A stretch of 64,000 nucleotides of DNA, from contig JAVDKL010000001.1 in assembly GCA_030849965.1 (NCBI GenBank), forward strand, positions 3,330,554 to 3,394,553, read 5' to 3'. The DNA comes from Schauerella fraxinea. GTDB taxonomy: Bacteria; Pseudomonadota; Gammaproteobacteria; Burkholderiales; Burkholderiaceae_B. Below, one piece after another: positions 1 through 8,159 of the stretch (positions are counted from its first letter, which is position 1; each line of letters starts with the position of its first letter). A model generated the notes under the pieces. It searched no databases, was not told the origin of the DNA, and saw nothing but the letters and a program-made list of their open reading frames with translations. The translations under genes and the position numbers were made by a program.

Positions 1-40
1 CGGCAATGTACTGGCGGACTTGCTCGGGGGTGGGCAGCAT
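1..40 (-). CDS. BolA-like protein, N-terminal 13 residues only
   Basis: A reading frame begins with ATG at 40-38 and runs off the left edge. A GAGGAG ribosome-binding site lies at about 51-56 with good spacing, and the start is 5 bases past the stop of the ABC permease, so translation is probably coupled to it. The visible peptide begins MLPTPEQVRQYIA, which resembles the start of BolA-family proteins found at this position (ABC exporter, then bolA, murA, his genes) in related betaproteobacteria. Thirteen residues cannot prove a family; the call leans on synteny. Confidence 0.45.
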   Translation of the reverse strand, partial: MLPTPEQVRQYIA

Positions 41-45
41 GCGCG

Positions 46-858
46 TCAGCTCCTCAATTTATAGCCACTGGCCAAGAGGCGCAGCGTGGCGAAAGACAAG
101 ACGATGAAGACGGCGGTCACCACGGCGAGACTGCGCCAGGGCGACACATCGGATACGGAGAAGAAGCCGTAGCGGAAACCGTCGATCGTGTAGAAAATGG
201 GGTTGTAGTGCGACACCGCCTGCCAGAATGCCGGCAGCGTGTGAATCGAATAGAAGACGCCCGACAGAAAGGTCGCCGGCATGATCAGGAAGTTCTGGAA
301 CGCGGCCAGTTGGTCGAACTTCTCGCTCCACAACCCGGCCAGCAGCCCCAGCACGGCCATGATGCCGCACGACATGATGGCGAACGCGATGATCCAGCCC
401 GGATTGGCGGGCGGCAGCGTGACGAAGAACAGCGCCACGGCCCACACGCACAGGCCCACGGCCAAGCCACGGACGACACCCGCCAGCACGTAGGCAGAGA
501 AGATCTCGCGGTGCGACAACGGCGGCAGCAACATGAACACCAGGTTGCCGGTGATGCGGCTCTGAATGAGCGACGACGATGGATTGGAGAATGCGTTTTG
601 CAGCATGCTCATCATCATCAGGCCGGGGATGAGGAAGGAGGTATAAGGCACCGAGCCGTACACCTGGACGCGATCCTGCAGCACCTGCGCGAAGATCATC
701 AGATACAGCAGCGCCGTGATGACGGGCGCGGCGATCGTCTGAAAACTTACCTTCCAGAAGCGCAGCAATTCCTTGCGCAGCAACGTGGGAAAGCCCGAAC
801 CCATATCGGTGCGAGGTTCGATGATGGAGCGATCGGCGGGGGCGAGGGGCGCTTTCAC
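46..858 (-). CDS. ABC-2 type transporter permease (YadH-like)
   Basis: This 270-residue protein has about six hydrophobic segments, the size and layout of ABC-2 export permeases. A short cytoplasmic N terminus precedes the first membrane span (about residues 36-56), and a conserved-looking segment around residues 190-210 (LIMPATFLSGVFY) matches the characteristic ABC-2 motif. Its start overlaps the stop of the upstream ATPase by four bases, so the two should form one exporter. The substrate is unknown; YadGH-type transporters are poorly characterised. Confidence is high for the family and low for function. Confidence 0.9.
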   Translation of the reverse strand: MKAPLAPADRSIIEPRTDMGSGFPTLLRKELLRFWKVSFQTIAAPVITALLYLMIFAQVLQDRVQVYGSVPYTSFLIPGLMMMSMLQNAFSNPSSSLIQSRITGNLVFMLLPPLSHREIFSAYVLAGVVRGLAVGLCVWAVALFFVTLPPANPGWIIAFAIMSCGIMAVLGLLAGLWSEKFDQLAAFQNFLIMPATFLSGVFYSIHTLPAFWQAVSHYNPIFYTIDGFRYGFFSVSDVSPWRSLAVVTAVFIVLSFATLRLLASGYKLRS

Positions 859-1652
859 AGGGCCACCTCCGCCAGATCGGTTTCGTCGCGGCGCATGATG
901 CGCACGAAGGCATCTTCGAGATCTTCACCGCCGAACTGATCCACCAGCCCCTGCGTGGTATCGAGCGCAACGATGCGGCCACGTTTGAGCATGGCGATGC
1001 GATTACAGAGTGCCTCGGCTTCTTCGAGATAGTGCGTGGTGAGCACGATGGTATGGCCAGCTTTATTCAGGCGGGAAATGAATTCCCAGAGCGTGCGGCG
1101 CAGATCGACGTCGACGCCGGCGGTGGGCTCGTCCAGCACAATCACCGGAGGACGGTGCACGAGTGCCTGGGCGACCAGCACGCGGCGCTTCATGCCGCCC
1201 GACAGCGCCCGCATATTGGTATCGGCCTTATCGGACAGGCCCAGATTGAACAGGATCTCGTCGATCCAGTCGTCGTTTTTGCGCAGGCCGAAGTAGCCCG
1301 ACTGGATGCGCAGCGTTTCGCGCACCGAGAAAAACGGGTCGTACACCAGCTCTTGCGGCACCACGCCCAGCGAACGGCGCGCCATCCGGTAGTCGGACAC
1401 GACGTCGTAGCCGCACACGCTGGCGGTACCCTTGGTGGCGGCCGCCAAGCCTGCCAGCACCGAAATCATTGTGGTCTTGCCGGCGCCGTTGGGCCCCAGC
1501 AAGCCGAAGAACTCACCGTGTTCAACCGAAAGGCTGACATCGTTGAGTGCGGTAAAGCCAGGGGCGGGACGTTTGCCCAAAATGCTGCGCCAACCCACGG
1601 AACGGGGGGCATAGGTTTTGGAGACGTGATCGAGACGGACGGCGGGGGACAT
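855..1652 (-). CDS. ABC transporter ATP-binding protein (YadG-like)
   Basis: This 265-residue ATPase carries a Walker A motif (GPNGAGKTT, about residue 53), a signature LSGGMKRR, and a Walker B VIVLDEPTAGVD, followed by a switch histidine in LTTHYLEEAE. It is translationally coupled to the ABC-2 permease and lies 122 bases downstream of mlaC on the same strand. No clear Shine-Dalgarno sequence precedes the ATG, although a perfect dyad (8-base arms around one central base, 1670-1686) sits just upstream. It probably energises the adjacent permease for export of an unidentified substrate. Confidence 0.92.
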   Translation of the reverse strand: MSPAVRLDHVSKTYAPRSVGWRSILGKRPAPGFTALNDVSLSVEHGEFFGLLGPNGAGKTTMISVLAGLAAATKGTASVCGYDVVSDYRMARRSLGVVPQELVYDPFFSVRETLRIQSGYFGLRKNDDWIDEILFNLGLSDKADTNMRALSGGMKRRVLVAQALVHRPPVIVLDEPTAGVDVDLRRTLWEFISRLNKAGHTIVLTTHYLEEAEALCNRIAMLKRGRIVALDTTQGLVDQFGGEDLEDAFVRIMRRDETDLAEVAL

Positions 1653-1739
1653 AGGGCGGGGATGGGGGCCGCTCCGAGTCGGAGCGAATTGACGATTATA
1701 GAGCGCCGGCCAACCAAAGCCCTAAAGTCGGGATGTGAA

Positions 1740-1766
1740 GGCGGCGGGACGCACGCGCCCGCCGCC
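1740..1766 (-). terminator. GC-rich hairpin just after mlaC
   Basis: A perfect 9-base inverted repeat (1740-1748 with 1758-1766, arms GGCGGCGGG/CCCGCCGCC) lies 8 bases past the mlaC stop. On the minus strand it is followed by only two T residues, so it looks more like a 3' stabiliser or partial terminator between the mla genes and the exporter pair than an efficient intrinsic terminator. Confidence 0.35.
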
Positions 1767-1774
1767 GAACCGCA

Positions 1775-2404
1775 TTACTGATTGCGTTGATTCAGCGCGT
1801 TGATCAGACCGTCGACGCCGTTCTGATTGATCTGCTGTGCAAACTGGTTGCGATAGTTTTCGATCAGCCAGATGCCTTCGACGTTGATGTCGTAGATCTT
1901 CCAGCCTTGAGCCGTTTTTTCCAGACGGTAATCGACGCGCACCGGCTGGTCGTTGGGCTGCGAAATGGTCGAGCTCACGACCACATCCTTGGCGTTGGCA
2001 TCGCCGCGGAAGGGCAGCATGGCGATCTTCGTCTGCTGGTTCACACGCGTGAGCGCGCCGCTATAGGTGCGCACCAGCGTGCCGCGAAACGCCTGAGCCA
2101 GACGTTGCTGCTGGTCGGCCGAGGCCTGGCGCCAGTAGCGACCGGCTGCCAGACGCGTCGTCTTTTCAAAATTCACGTACGGCAGGATGTGCTGGTCGAC
2201 CGCCTGATTGACGCGGTTGAGGTCGCCCGAGCGCAATTGCGAGTCGGACTTCAACACGTTCAGGGCCTCATTGGCGGCATCCTGCACGAACTTGTCGGGT
2301 GCGCCGTTGGGATCGGGCTTGGCTTGCGCTGTAGCAGCCAGCGCCAGACCGAGAAAGCCGACGGCGCAGAAGCGCTTGATCTGCGAAAGTAAGGTGAACT
2401 GCAT
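1775..2404 (-). CDS. mlaC: MlaC, periplasmic phospholipid carrier
   Basis: This 209-residue protein has a Sec signal peptide (hydrophobic stretch ending near ATAQA, about residues 10-28) and the Ttg2D/MlaC fold signature: a long helical N-terminal half, then RTYSGALTRV and a C-terminal half ending in NIEGIWLIENYRNQF-like sequence. MlaC shuttles phospholipids across the periplasm between the outer-membrane MlaA complex and inner-membrane MlaFED. It starts 41 bases after mlaA and has an AGGAG ribosome-binding site 9 bases upstream. Length is normal for the family. Confidence 0.95.
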   Translation of the reverse strand: MQFTLLSQIKRFCAVGFLGLALAATAQAKPDPNGAPDKFVQDAANEALNVLKSDSQLRSGDLNRVNQAVDQHILPYVNFEKTTRLAAGRYWRQASADQQQRLAQAFRGTLVRTYSGALTRVNQQTKIAMLPFRGDANAKDVVVSSTISQPNDQPVRVDYRLEKTAQGWKIYDINVEGIWLIENYRNQFAQQINQNGVDGLINALNQRNQ

Positions 2405-2445
2405 ATTGCGTTAACTCCTAAGCTTGGAAATAGCCGCGGTCACAA

Positions 2446-3264
2446 TTATCGTGCCGCCGGCACCGGCGTCTTGGGACCGCCCGTGGCGGGACCGGGCTGG
2501 CCGGGCACCGCAGGCGCTTGCGATTCATCGTCCTCGACCGAGTAATCGGGCAAGTTGCTGTCGGCCGGCGCATCGCGACCGAGCACCTGCGCATTACGGC
2601 GTTGCAGGTAGGCGTCGCGTACGAAGCTGTACGGATCGAGCGCCGTGCGTTCGATCAGATCGGTCGTGGGAATGAGCGCGGCGCGCGTATCGACCACCTG
2701 CAGGCCCCACAACGAATTGCGCAAGCGCACGTTTTCGATATGACCCACGCTGGCGATGTTGCCGGCGAAATCGCCCACACGGCCCACGCCGTCACGGACC
2801 GAGCTGGGGCCAAGAATCGGCAGCACCACGTACGGGCCTTGGCTAAAGCCCCACACGCCCAGCGTCACGCCGAAGTCGTTGGGGATCTTGTTGGCGCCGG
2901 TGGTGGAGGCGACGTCGAAACAGCCGCCCACACCCATCGTAGTGTTGAACAGAAAGCGGCCGAGCGTATTGACGAAGTCGTGGCCGCGGCCTTGCAAGAA
3001 ACTGTTGGTGGCCGACCACAGATCGCCCACGTTGCTGAACATGTTGTTGATACAACTGCGCACCGGCTGCGGCGTGACGTAGTTATACGCACTCGCTACG
3101 GGACGCAGGACGACCGTATCCACCGAATCGTTGAACGAGTAGACCTGGCGGTTGAAACCTTCCCAAGGATCGCTGGGCGTGGGGTTCTGAACGGCGGCGC
3201 AGCCGGCCAGCATGCTTCCCGCTGCAATGCTAGCGGCCAGACGGGTCAGGGAGGTCTTGTTCAT
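2446..3264 (-). CDS. mlaA: MlaA (VacJ) outer-membrane lipoprotein of the Mla system
   Basis: The chosen start gives a 272-residue lipoprotein whose signal peptide ends in the lipobox LAGC (Cys22). The body contains DPWEGFNRQVYSFND and the C-terminal PLDTRAALI-like segment typical of VacJ/MlaA (here VDTRAALIPTTDLIERTALDPYSF). A longer reading to 3324 would overlap mlaD and push the lipobox inward, so 3264 is preferred. MlaA extracts mislocalised phospholipids from the outer leaflet. In this lineage it is encoded inside the mla operon rather than separately as in E. coli. The C terminus is Pro/Ala-rich and acidic, with no recognised motif. Confidence 0.93.
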   Translation of the reverse strand: MNKTSLTRLAASIAAGSMLAGCAAVQNPTPSDPWEGFNRQVYSFNDSVDTVVLRPVASAYNYVTPQPVRSCINNMFSNVGDLWSATNSFLQGRGHDFVNTLGRFLFNTTMGVGGCFDVASTTGANKIPNDFGVTLGVWGFSQGPYVVLPILGPSSVRDGVGRVGDFAGNIASVGHIENVRLRNSLWGLQVVDTRAALIPTTDLIERTALDPYSFVRDAYLQRRNAQVLGRDAPADSNLPDYSVEDDESQAPAVPGQPGPATGGPKTPVPAAR

Positions 3265-3298
3265 GATTCTTATGGGCGTGAGAGGGGCAATCGGAGGG

Positions 3299-3874
3299 TC
3301 AGGGGGCCGCGGGCTTGGCCGCACCTGCAGGAGCAGGCGTGGCGGCGGGGGCCGGCGCAGCGGTCGCGGGCGCGGCGCCTGCCGGCGCTTGCGCGGCCGG
3401 TTCCGACGTGCCCGTTCCTTGAGTTTCAGCCGTGCCGTACAAGAACTTGCTGATCAAATTCTCGAGTACGACGGCACTCTGTGTATAGCGGATTTTGTCG
3501 CCCGCAGCAAAGTTTTCTTCTTCGCCGCCGGGCACCAGACCGATGTACTGTTCACCCAGCAAACCCGACGTCAGAATGGACGCTGAGGAATCCGTTGGGA
3601 ATTTGTACTGTTCGTCCATGTCCATCGTCACGACGGCCTGAAACATCTGGTTATCAAACGAGATGTCTTTGACACGACCGATGGTCACGCCGCCACTCTT
3701 GACCGCCGCACGCGGTTTGAGGCCGCCGATGTTGTCGAAGTTGGCGCTGATCGCGTAGGTCGGCGCGAACGAAAAGGTGCTCAGGTTGCCGGCGCGCAGC
3801 GCCAGAAAGACGATGGCGGCTGCGCCCAACAGGACGAACAACCCTACCCAAAAATCGGTTTTTTCACGAGACAT
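3299..3874 (-). CDS. mlaD: MlaD, MCE-domain substrate-binding component
   Basis: This 191-residue protein has one N-terminal membrane anchor (about residues 8-27) and one MCE domain (about residues 38-118) with the GLKPRAAVKSGGVTIGRV core and the GLLGEQYIGL segment of the hexamer-forming barrel. The last 45 residues are an Ala/Pro/Thr-rich low-complexity tail of unknown role. It lies 11 bases after mlaE and belongs to the inner-membrane MlaFED phospholipid transporter. The start has only a weak ribosome-binding site but matches the family's short N terminus. Confidence 0.95.
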   Translation of the reverse strand: MSREKTDFWVGLFVLLGAAAIVFLALRAGNLSTFSFAPTYAISANFDNIGGLKPRAAVKSGGVTIGRVKDISFDNQMFQAVVTMDMDEQYKFPTDSSASILTSGLLGEQYIGLVPGGEEENFAAGDKIRYTQSAVVLENLISKFLYGTAETQGTGTSEPAAQAPAGAAPATAAPAPAATPAPAGAAKPAAP

Positions 3875-3885
3875 GATGGATCCGT

Positions 3886-4674
3886 TTAATTCCCAAACAT
3901 CAACGCGGTGAGCAGGAAGTCCAGGCCAAGGACGGCCAGGGAGCTCACCACGACGGTGCGCGTGGTTGCGCGGGCGACGCCTTCAGGTGTCGGTTTGGCC
4001 TGCCACCCTTCATAGAGTGCGACCAGGGTGACGGCAATGCCGAACACCACGCTTTTCAATACGCCATTGGCGACGTCGTCCCAGACGTCGACGCCATTTT
4101 GCATCTGTGACCAGAACGCGCCTTCATCCACGCCGATCATCTGCACGCCGACGATGTAGCCGCCCAGAATGCCGACCATCGAAAACACGGCGGCCAGTAC
4201 CGGCATTGCGATGAGACCGGCCCACAGGCGCGGCACCAGCACGCGGCGCATCGGATCGACGGCCATCACTTCCATGGCCGACAACTGTTCGCCGGCTTTC
4301 ATTAAGCCGATTTCAGCGGTGAGCGACGTCCCGGCACGGCCGGCGAACAGCAGCGCCGTCACCACCGGCCCCAATTCGCGTACGAGCGACAGGGCTACGA
4401 GCAAGCCCAGCGCCTCTTCCGAGCCGTAGCGGTTGAGCGTGTAATAGCCCTGCAGGCCCAACACGAAGCCGACGAACAGGCCGGATACCGCGATGATCAG
4501 CAGCGAATAGTTGCCGATGAAATGAATCTGCTGCGACACCAGACGCGGGCGCTTGAAAGCGATGCCCGAGCGCGCCAGGAGCGCGAAGAAGAAGCGGGTG
4601 AAGGTGCCGAGACCGGAGACGCTCTCGCGCACCCAGCCGCCCACGCGGGCGATGGCATGTACGGGTCCGCTCAT
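3886..4674 (-). CDS. mlaE: MlaE, phospholipid ABC transporter permease
   Basis: This is a 262-residue MlaE/YrbE permease with about five to six membrane helices and the family signature around LGPVVTALLFAGRAGTSLTAEIG and the EQLSAMEVMAVDP coupling region. The start at 4674 (MSGPVHAIARVG) overlaps the mlaF stop as ATGA, which is why it is preferred over a start ten codons further up. It forms the membrane core of MlaFED with MlaF and MlaD. Confidence 0.94.
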   Translation of the reverse strand: MSGPVHAIARVGGWVRESVSGLGTFTRFFFALLARSGIAFKRPRLVSQQIHFIGNYSLLIIAVSGLFVGFVLGLQGYYTLNRYGSEEALGLLVALSLVRELGPVVTALLFAGRAGTSLTAEIGLMKAGEQLSAMEVMAVDPMRRVLVPRLWAGLIAMPVLAAVFSMVGILGGYIVGVQMIGVDEGAFWSQMQNGVDVWDDVANGVLKSVVFGIAVTLVALYEGWQAKPTPEGVARATTRTVVVSSLAVLGLDFLLTALMFGN

Positions 4675-5519
4675 GAACGGCGACCCTCCTGACGCGACAA
4701 CCACTGCGTGAATGCAGGAGTTTCTTGATATTGGAAGGCCACCGGGCCATCGGGCGCGCCATCCAGAAACTGGCGCACGTACGGATCGGTGGACGCGGTC
4801 AGATCGGCCGGCTTGCCCGACGCCGCGAGCTTGCCTTGGCCCACCAGATACACCTGATCGGCAATGGCGAAGGACTCTTCGATATCGTGCGTGATCAGGA
4901 CCGACGCGCAGCCCAGGCGATCCGACAGATTGCGAATCAGGCGCGCAGTGATGCCCAGCGAGATCGGATCGAGGCCGGCAAAAGGCTCGTCATACAAAAT
5001 CAGTTCGGGCTCGAGCACCACGGCGCGCGCCAGCGCGACGCGCCGGGCCATGCCGCCGGAAATTTCGGCCACGCGCAGGTGTGCGGCCGCGCGCAAGCCC
5101 ACGGCGTCGAGCGTTTCCAGCACCTTGGCGGTGATGTCGCGCTCGCTCAATGTGGTGTGCTCACGTAGCGGGAACGCTACGTTTTCGAAAACGATCAGGT
5201 CGGTGAAGAGCGCCCCCTGCTGAAACAGCACGCCCATGCGTTGCCGCAGATCGCGCAGTTGAACAGGGGTGGCGGCGGCGATATCCTGGCCGAAGGCCTC
5301 GACCGTACCGGCTTGCGCGAGGAGCTGGCCTGTAGCCGCGCGGAGCATGGTGGTCTTGCCCGAGCCGGAGCCACCCATCACCGCGACGACCTGACCGCGC
5401 GCGACCGTCATCGATACATCGCGCAGGACGGTGAAGGCACCGTAGCCAAGCGAGACGTTGTCGAGCCGGAGGACGAGATCGGATGAGGGAGGCTGTCGAG
5501 GGGGCATAAGCACGCGCAA
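4671..5519 (-). CDS. mlaF: MlaF, phospholipid ABC transporter ATP-binding protein
   Basis: This 282-residue ATPase has Walker A (GGSGSGKTT), an ISGGMARRVALARA signature, Walker B (LILYDEPFAGLD) and a switch histidine in LITHDIEESF, all typical of the MlaF/Ttg2A group. It is the first gene of the mlaFEDAC run on the minus strand. A second in-frame ATG four codons in (MPPRQ) is an alternative start. No mlaB (STAS-domain partner, needed for MlaFE activity in E. coli) is encoded at the usual place after mlaC. A promoter is not obvious; only 49 bases separate it from the upstream Bug gene, which has a weak 6-base stem with a GGAA loop at 5550-5565. Confidence 0.94.
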   Translation of the reverse strand: MRVLMPPRQPPSSDLVLRLDNVSLGYGAFTVLRDVSMTVARGQVVAVMGGSGSGKTTMLRAATGQLLAQAGTVEAFGQDIAAATPVQLRDLRQRMGVLFQQGALFTDLIVFENVAFPLREHTTLSERDITAKVLETLDAVGLRAAAHLRVAEISGGMARRVALARAVVLEPELILYDEPFAGLDPISLGITARLIRNLSDRLGCASVLITHDIEESFAIADQVYLVGQGKLAASGKPADLTASTDPYVRQFLDGAPDGPVAFQYQETPAFTQWLSRQEGRRS

Positions 5520-5568
5520 AGGCGCTAGTGTAGCGTGCCCTCAAGCCAACCTATCTTCCGATAGGGAG

Positions 5569-6570
5569 TTATTGCAACGTGATGTTACCGGCCTTGATCA
5601 CCTCGGCCCATTTTGCCGTTTCAGTTTTGATGAAAGCGCCAAAGTCTTCCGGGGTGCCGCCACCGGCCTGACTGCCCGTATCGGCGATGGCTTTGACCAC
5701 ATCCGGATCCTTCAGGATTGCGTTGAACTCAGCATTGAGCTTGTCGATGATAGGACGCGGCGTTCCAGCAGGCGCCACAATCCCTTGCCAGTTATACGAC
5801 TCAAATTGCGGCAAACCTGACTCGGCCATGGTGGGCACATCCGGCAACACCGCCAGGCGCTTGGCGGAAGTGACAGCGATGGGATGGATCTTCTTGCCCT
5901 GGATGGCGGGCAAGGCCGAATAACCCATTTCGAACATCATCGTGATGTGGCCGCCCATCAGATCGGTGGCTGCCAGGCTGCCGCCCTTGTAGGGCACGTG
6001 CACGATGTCGATCCCTGCCTGCTCACGAAACATCTCGCCCGACAAGTGATGCGCGCCGCCAACACCCGAGGATCCAAACGTGAGCTTGCCGGGTTCTTTC
6101 TTGGCCAGCGCGATCACGTCGGCCAGCGATTGGGCCTTCACTTCGTTGCCCACGCTCAGCACCAGCGGGCTGTTCTCGATCAAGATAATCGGGGCCAGAT
6201 CCTTGATCGGATCGTAAGACATCGACGGCATCAGGCTGGGGTTGACGGCCATGGGCGCCAGGTTGCCAGTGCCGATCGTGTAGCCATCGGGGGCGGCTTT
6301 GGCGATCAGGTTCGTGCCCACCACGCCACCCGCACCGGCTTTGTTTTCGATCACGACCGGTTGGCCGAGCGAATCGCCCAGTTTGCGCGCCAGGAGGCGC
6401 ACCCGCGTATCGGCGAAACCGCCGGCAGCGTAGGGCACGATCAAGGTAATGGGTTTGCTCGGCCACGTATCGGCGGCCGATGCGGGCGCTGCGGCGAGCG
6501 CGGCGGTCAGGCCGGCGAGGCTCAACGTGGCGGCGAGCGCCCGGCGCATTGAGGAGGGCAGTACGGTCAT
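5569..6570 (-). CDS. Bug/TctC-family tripartite tricarboxylate transporter substrate-binding protein
   Basis: This 333-residue protein has a Sec signal peptide (cleavage near APASAAD, about residue 33) followed by WPSKPITLIVPYAAGGFADTRV, the diagnostic start of mature Bug receptors. The VVIENKAGAGGVVGTNLIAKAAPDGYTIG segment is also typical. Such periplasmic receptors bind carboxylates or small organic acids. There is no TctA/TctB membrane pair in the window, so it is an orphan receptor. It sits between gltD, from which a strong terminator separates it, and mlaF. The ribosome-binding site AAGGAAGAG supports the start. Confidence 0.93.
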   Translation of the reverse strand: MTVLPSSMRRALAATLSLAGLTAALAAAPASAADTWPSKPITLIVPYAAGGFADTRVRLLARKLGDSLGQPVVIENKAGAGGVVGTNLIAKAAPDGYTIGTGNLAPMAVNPSLMPSMSYDPIKDLAPIILIENSPLVLSVGNEVKAQSLADVIALAKKEPGKLTFGSSGVGGAHHLSGEMFREQAGIDIVHVPYKGGSLAATDLMGGHITMMFEMGYSALPAIQGKKIHPIAVTSAKRLAVLPDVPTMAESGLPQFESYNWQGIVAPAGTPRPIIDKLNAEFNAILKDPDVVKAIADTGSQAGGGTPEDFGAFIKTETAKWAEVIKAGNITLQ

Positions 6571-6600
6571 GATGTCTCTTCCTTATCCCTTGAACGGGTA

Positions 6601-6640
6601 AAAACCAAAACGGCCGCAGCGAAAAAACGCTGCGGCCGGT
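6601..6640 (-). terminator. Intrinsic terminator of gltBD
   Basis: A perfect 11-base stem (6611-6621 with 6628-6638) with a six-base A (plus) / T (minus) loop is followed on the minus strand by TTTTGGTTTTT. It lies 43 bases after the gltD stop and 40 bases before the next gene's start, which fits a terminator for gltBD. The run of A on its other side may let it work in both directions. Confidence 0.85.
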
Positions 6641-6681
6641 AAAAACGGCTGCGGGGCTGAGCCCGCTTGCGGGAGATTGCC

Positions 6682-8148
6682 TTAACGCGGCAAGTCGCTC
6701 GCACCCATCAAATACTCGTCGACCGAACGGGCGCACTGGCGGCCTTCACGGATCGCCCACACCACCAGCGATTGCCCGCGCCGCATATCGCCGGCGGCAA
6801 ACAAGCCGTCCACGCTCGTGCGGTAATCGTCGGTATTGGCGCGTACGTTGCCGCGCGCATCGCGTTCGACGCCGAACGAATCGAGCACATGTGCCAAAGG
6901 CGCGACGAACCCCATGGCCAACAACACCAGATCGGCCTTGATCTCGAACTCCGAACCTTCCACCTCGCGCATCTTCATCTGCCCGGTGGCCTCGTCCTTG
7001 AACCATTCGACGCGAGCGCCGATCAGCTTCTTGACCTTGCCATCGGCACCTTCGAGCGACTTGGTGGTCACCGCCCAATCGCGCTCGCAGCCTTCTTCGT
7101 GCGATGACGAGGTGCGCAGTTTAGCGGGCCAGTACGGCCACGTCATTTCTTTGTTTTCGGTTTCGGGCGGCTGCGGCATCAGCTCGAATTGCGTGACGGA
7201 AGCCGCGCCGTGGCGGTTGCTCGTGCCGACGCAATCGGAACCCGTGTCGCCGCCACCGATCACCACCACGTGCTTGCCCTTGGCCAGCGTCTGATTCGTG
7301 AGGCGATCGCCGGCAACGGCCTTGTTTTGCTGACGCAGGAAGTCCATCGCGTAATACACGCCATCGAGCTCACGGCCGGGCACCGGCAGGTCGCGCGGCG
7401 TCTCGGACCCGCCCGACATCACCACTGCGTCGAACTCGTCCATCAGCGACGCGGGCGTGCGCACGGTCAGGCCATCGCTGCCTGCATCGCCGGGCTGGCC
7501 GATGTAGGTGGATGGCGCGAATTCGACGCCTTCCGCTTCCATCTGCGAGATGCGGCGATCGATCTGGTTTTTTTCGAGCTTGAAGTCGGGGATGCCGTAG
7601 CGCAGCAGGCCACCGATGCGGTCGCTCTTCTCGAACAGCGTCACGGCGTGGCCGGCGCGCGCCAGCTGTTGCGCGCAGGCCATGCCCGCCGGGCCCGAGC
7701 CGACGACGGCCACTTTCTTGCCGGTCTTCTTGGTAGGCAATTGCGGCAGCACCCAGCCTTCGGCCCAACCCTTGTCGATGATCGCGTGCTCGATCGACTT
7801 GATACCCACGGCGTCGCTGTTGATGTTCAACGTACAGGCGGCCTCACACGGCGCCGGACAAATCCGGCCGGTGAATTCGGGGAAGTTGTTGGTCGAGTGC
7901 AGCACATCCAGCGCACGCTTCCACTCTTGCCGATAGACCAGGTCGTTCCAGTCGGGAATGATGTTGTTGACCGGGCATCCGTTATTGCAAAACGGGATGC
8001 CGCAATCCATGCAGCGCGCCGCTTGCTGCTTGGACTCGTCGTCGGTCAGGTGCAGCACGAATTCGCGCCAGTTCTTCAAGCGCTTCTGCGGGACCTCGGC
8101 GGCCTCCTTCAGACGCTTGTGCTCGAGAAATCCGGTAATTTTGCCCAT
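6682..8148 (-). CDS. gltD: Glutamate synthase small subunit
   Basis: This 488-residue protein supplies electrons from NADPH to GltB for making glutamate from glutamine and 2-oxoglutarate. The N terminus has the two cysteine clusters for 4Fe-4S centres ([18 protein letters not shown] near residue 46 and [10 protein letters not shown] near residue 98). An FAD motif ([13 protein letters not shown]) follows, then an NADPH motif ([11 protein letters not shown]). The start [12 protein letters not shown] is canonical; an upstream extension of 16 codons would overlap the gltB stop and is rejected. It lies 11 bases downstream of gltB. Confidence 0.96.
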   Translation of the reverse strand: MGKITGFLEHKRLKEAAEVPQKRLKNWREFVLHLTDDESKQQAARCMDCGIPFCNNGCPVNNIIPDWNDLVYRQEWKRALDVLHSTNNFPEFTGRICPAPCEAACTLNINSDAVGIKSIEHAIIDKGWAEGWVLPQLPTKKTGKKVAVVGSGPAGMACAQQLARAGHAVTLFEKSDRIGGLLRYGIPDFKLEKNQIDRRISQMEAEGVEFAPSTYIGQPGDAGSDGLTVRTPASLMDEFDAVVMSGGSETPRDLPVPGRELDGVYYAMDFLRQQNKAVAGDRLTNQTLAKGKHVVVIGGGDTGSDCVGTSNRHGAASVTQFELMPQPPETENKEMTWPYWPAKLRTSSSHEEGCERDWAVTTKSLEGADGKVKKLIGARVEWFKDEATGQMKMREVEGSEFEIKADLVLLAMGFVAPLAHVLDSFGVERDARGNVRANTDDYRTSVDGLFAAGDMRRGQSLVVWAIREGRQCARSVDEYLMGASDLPR

Positions 8149-8159
8149 GTTCTCAGTCC

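Noticed and set aside
3265-3324. Longer N terminus for mlaA
   Set aside because: It would overlap mlaD and bury the lipobox; the start at 3264 gives a normal lipoprotein signal.
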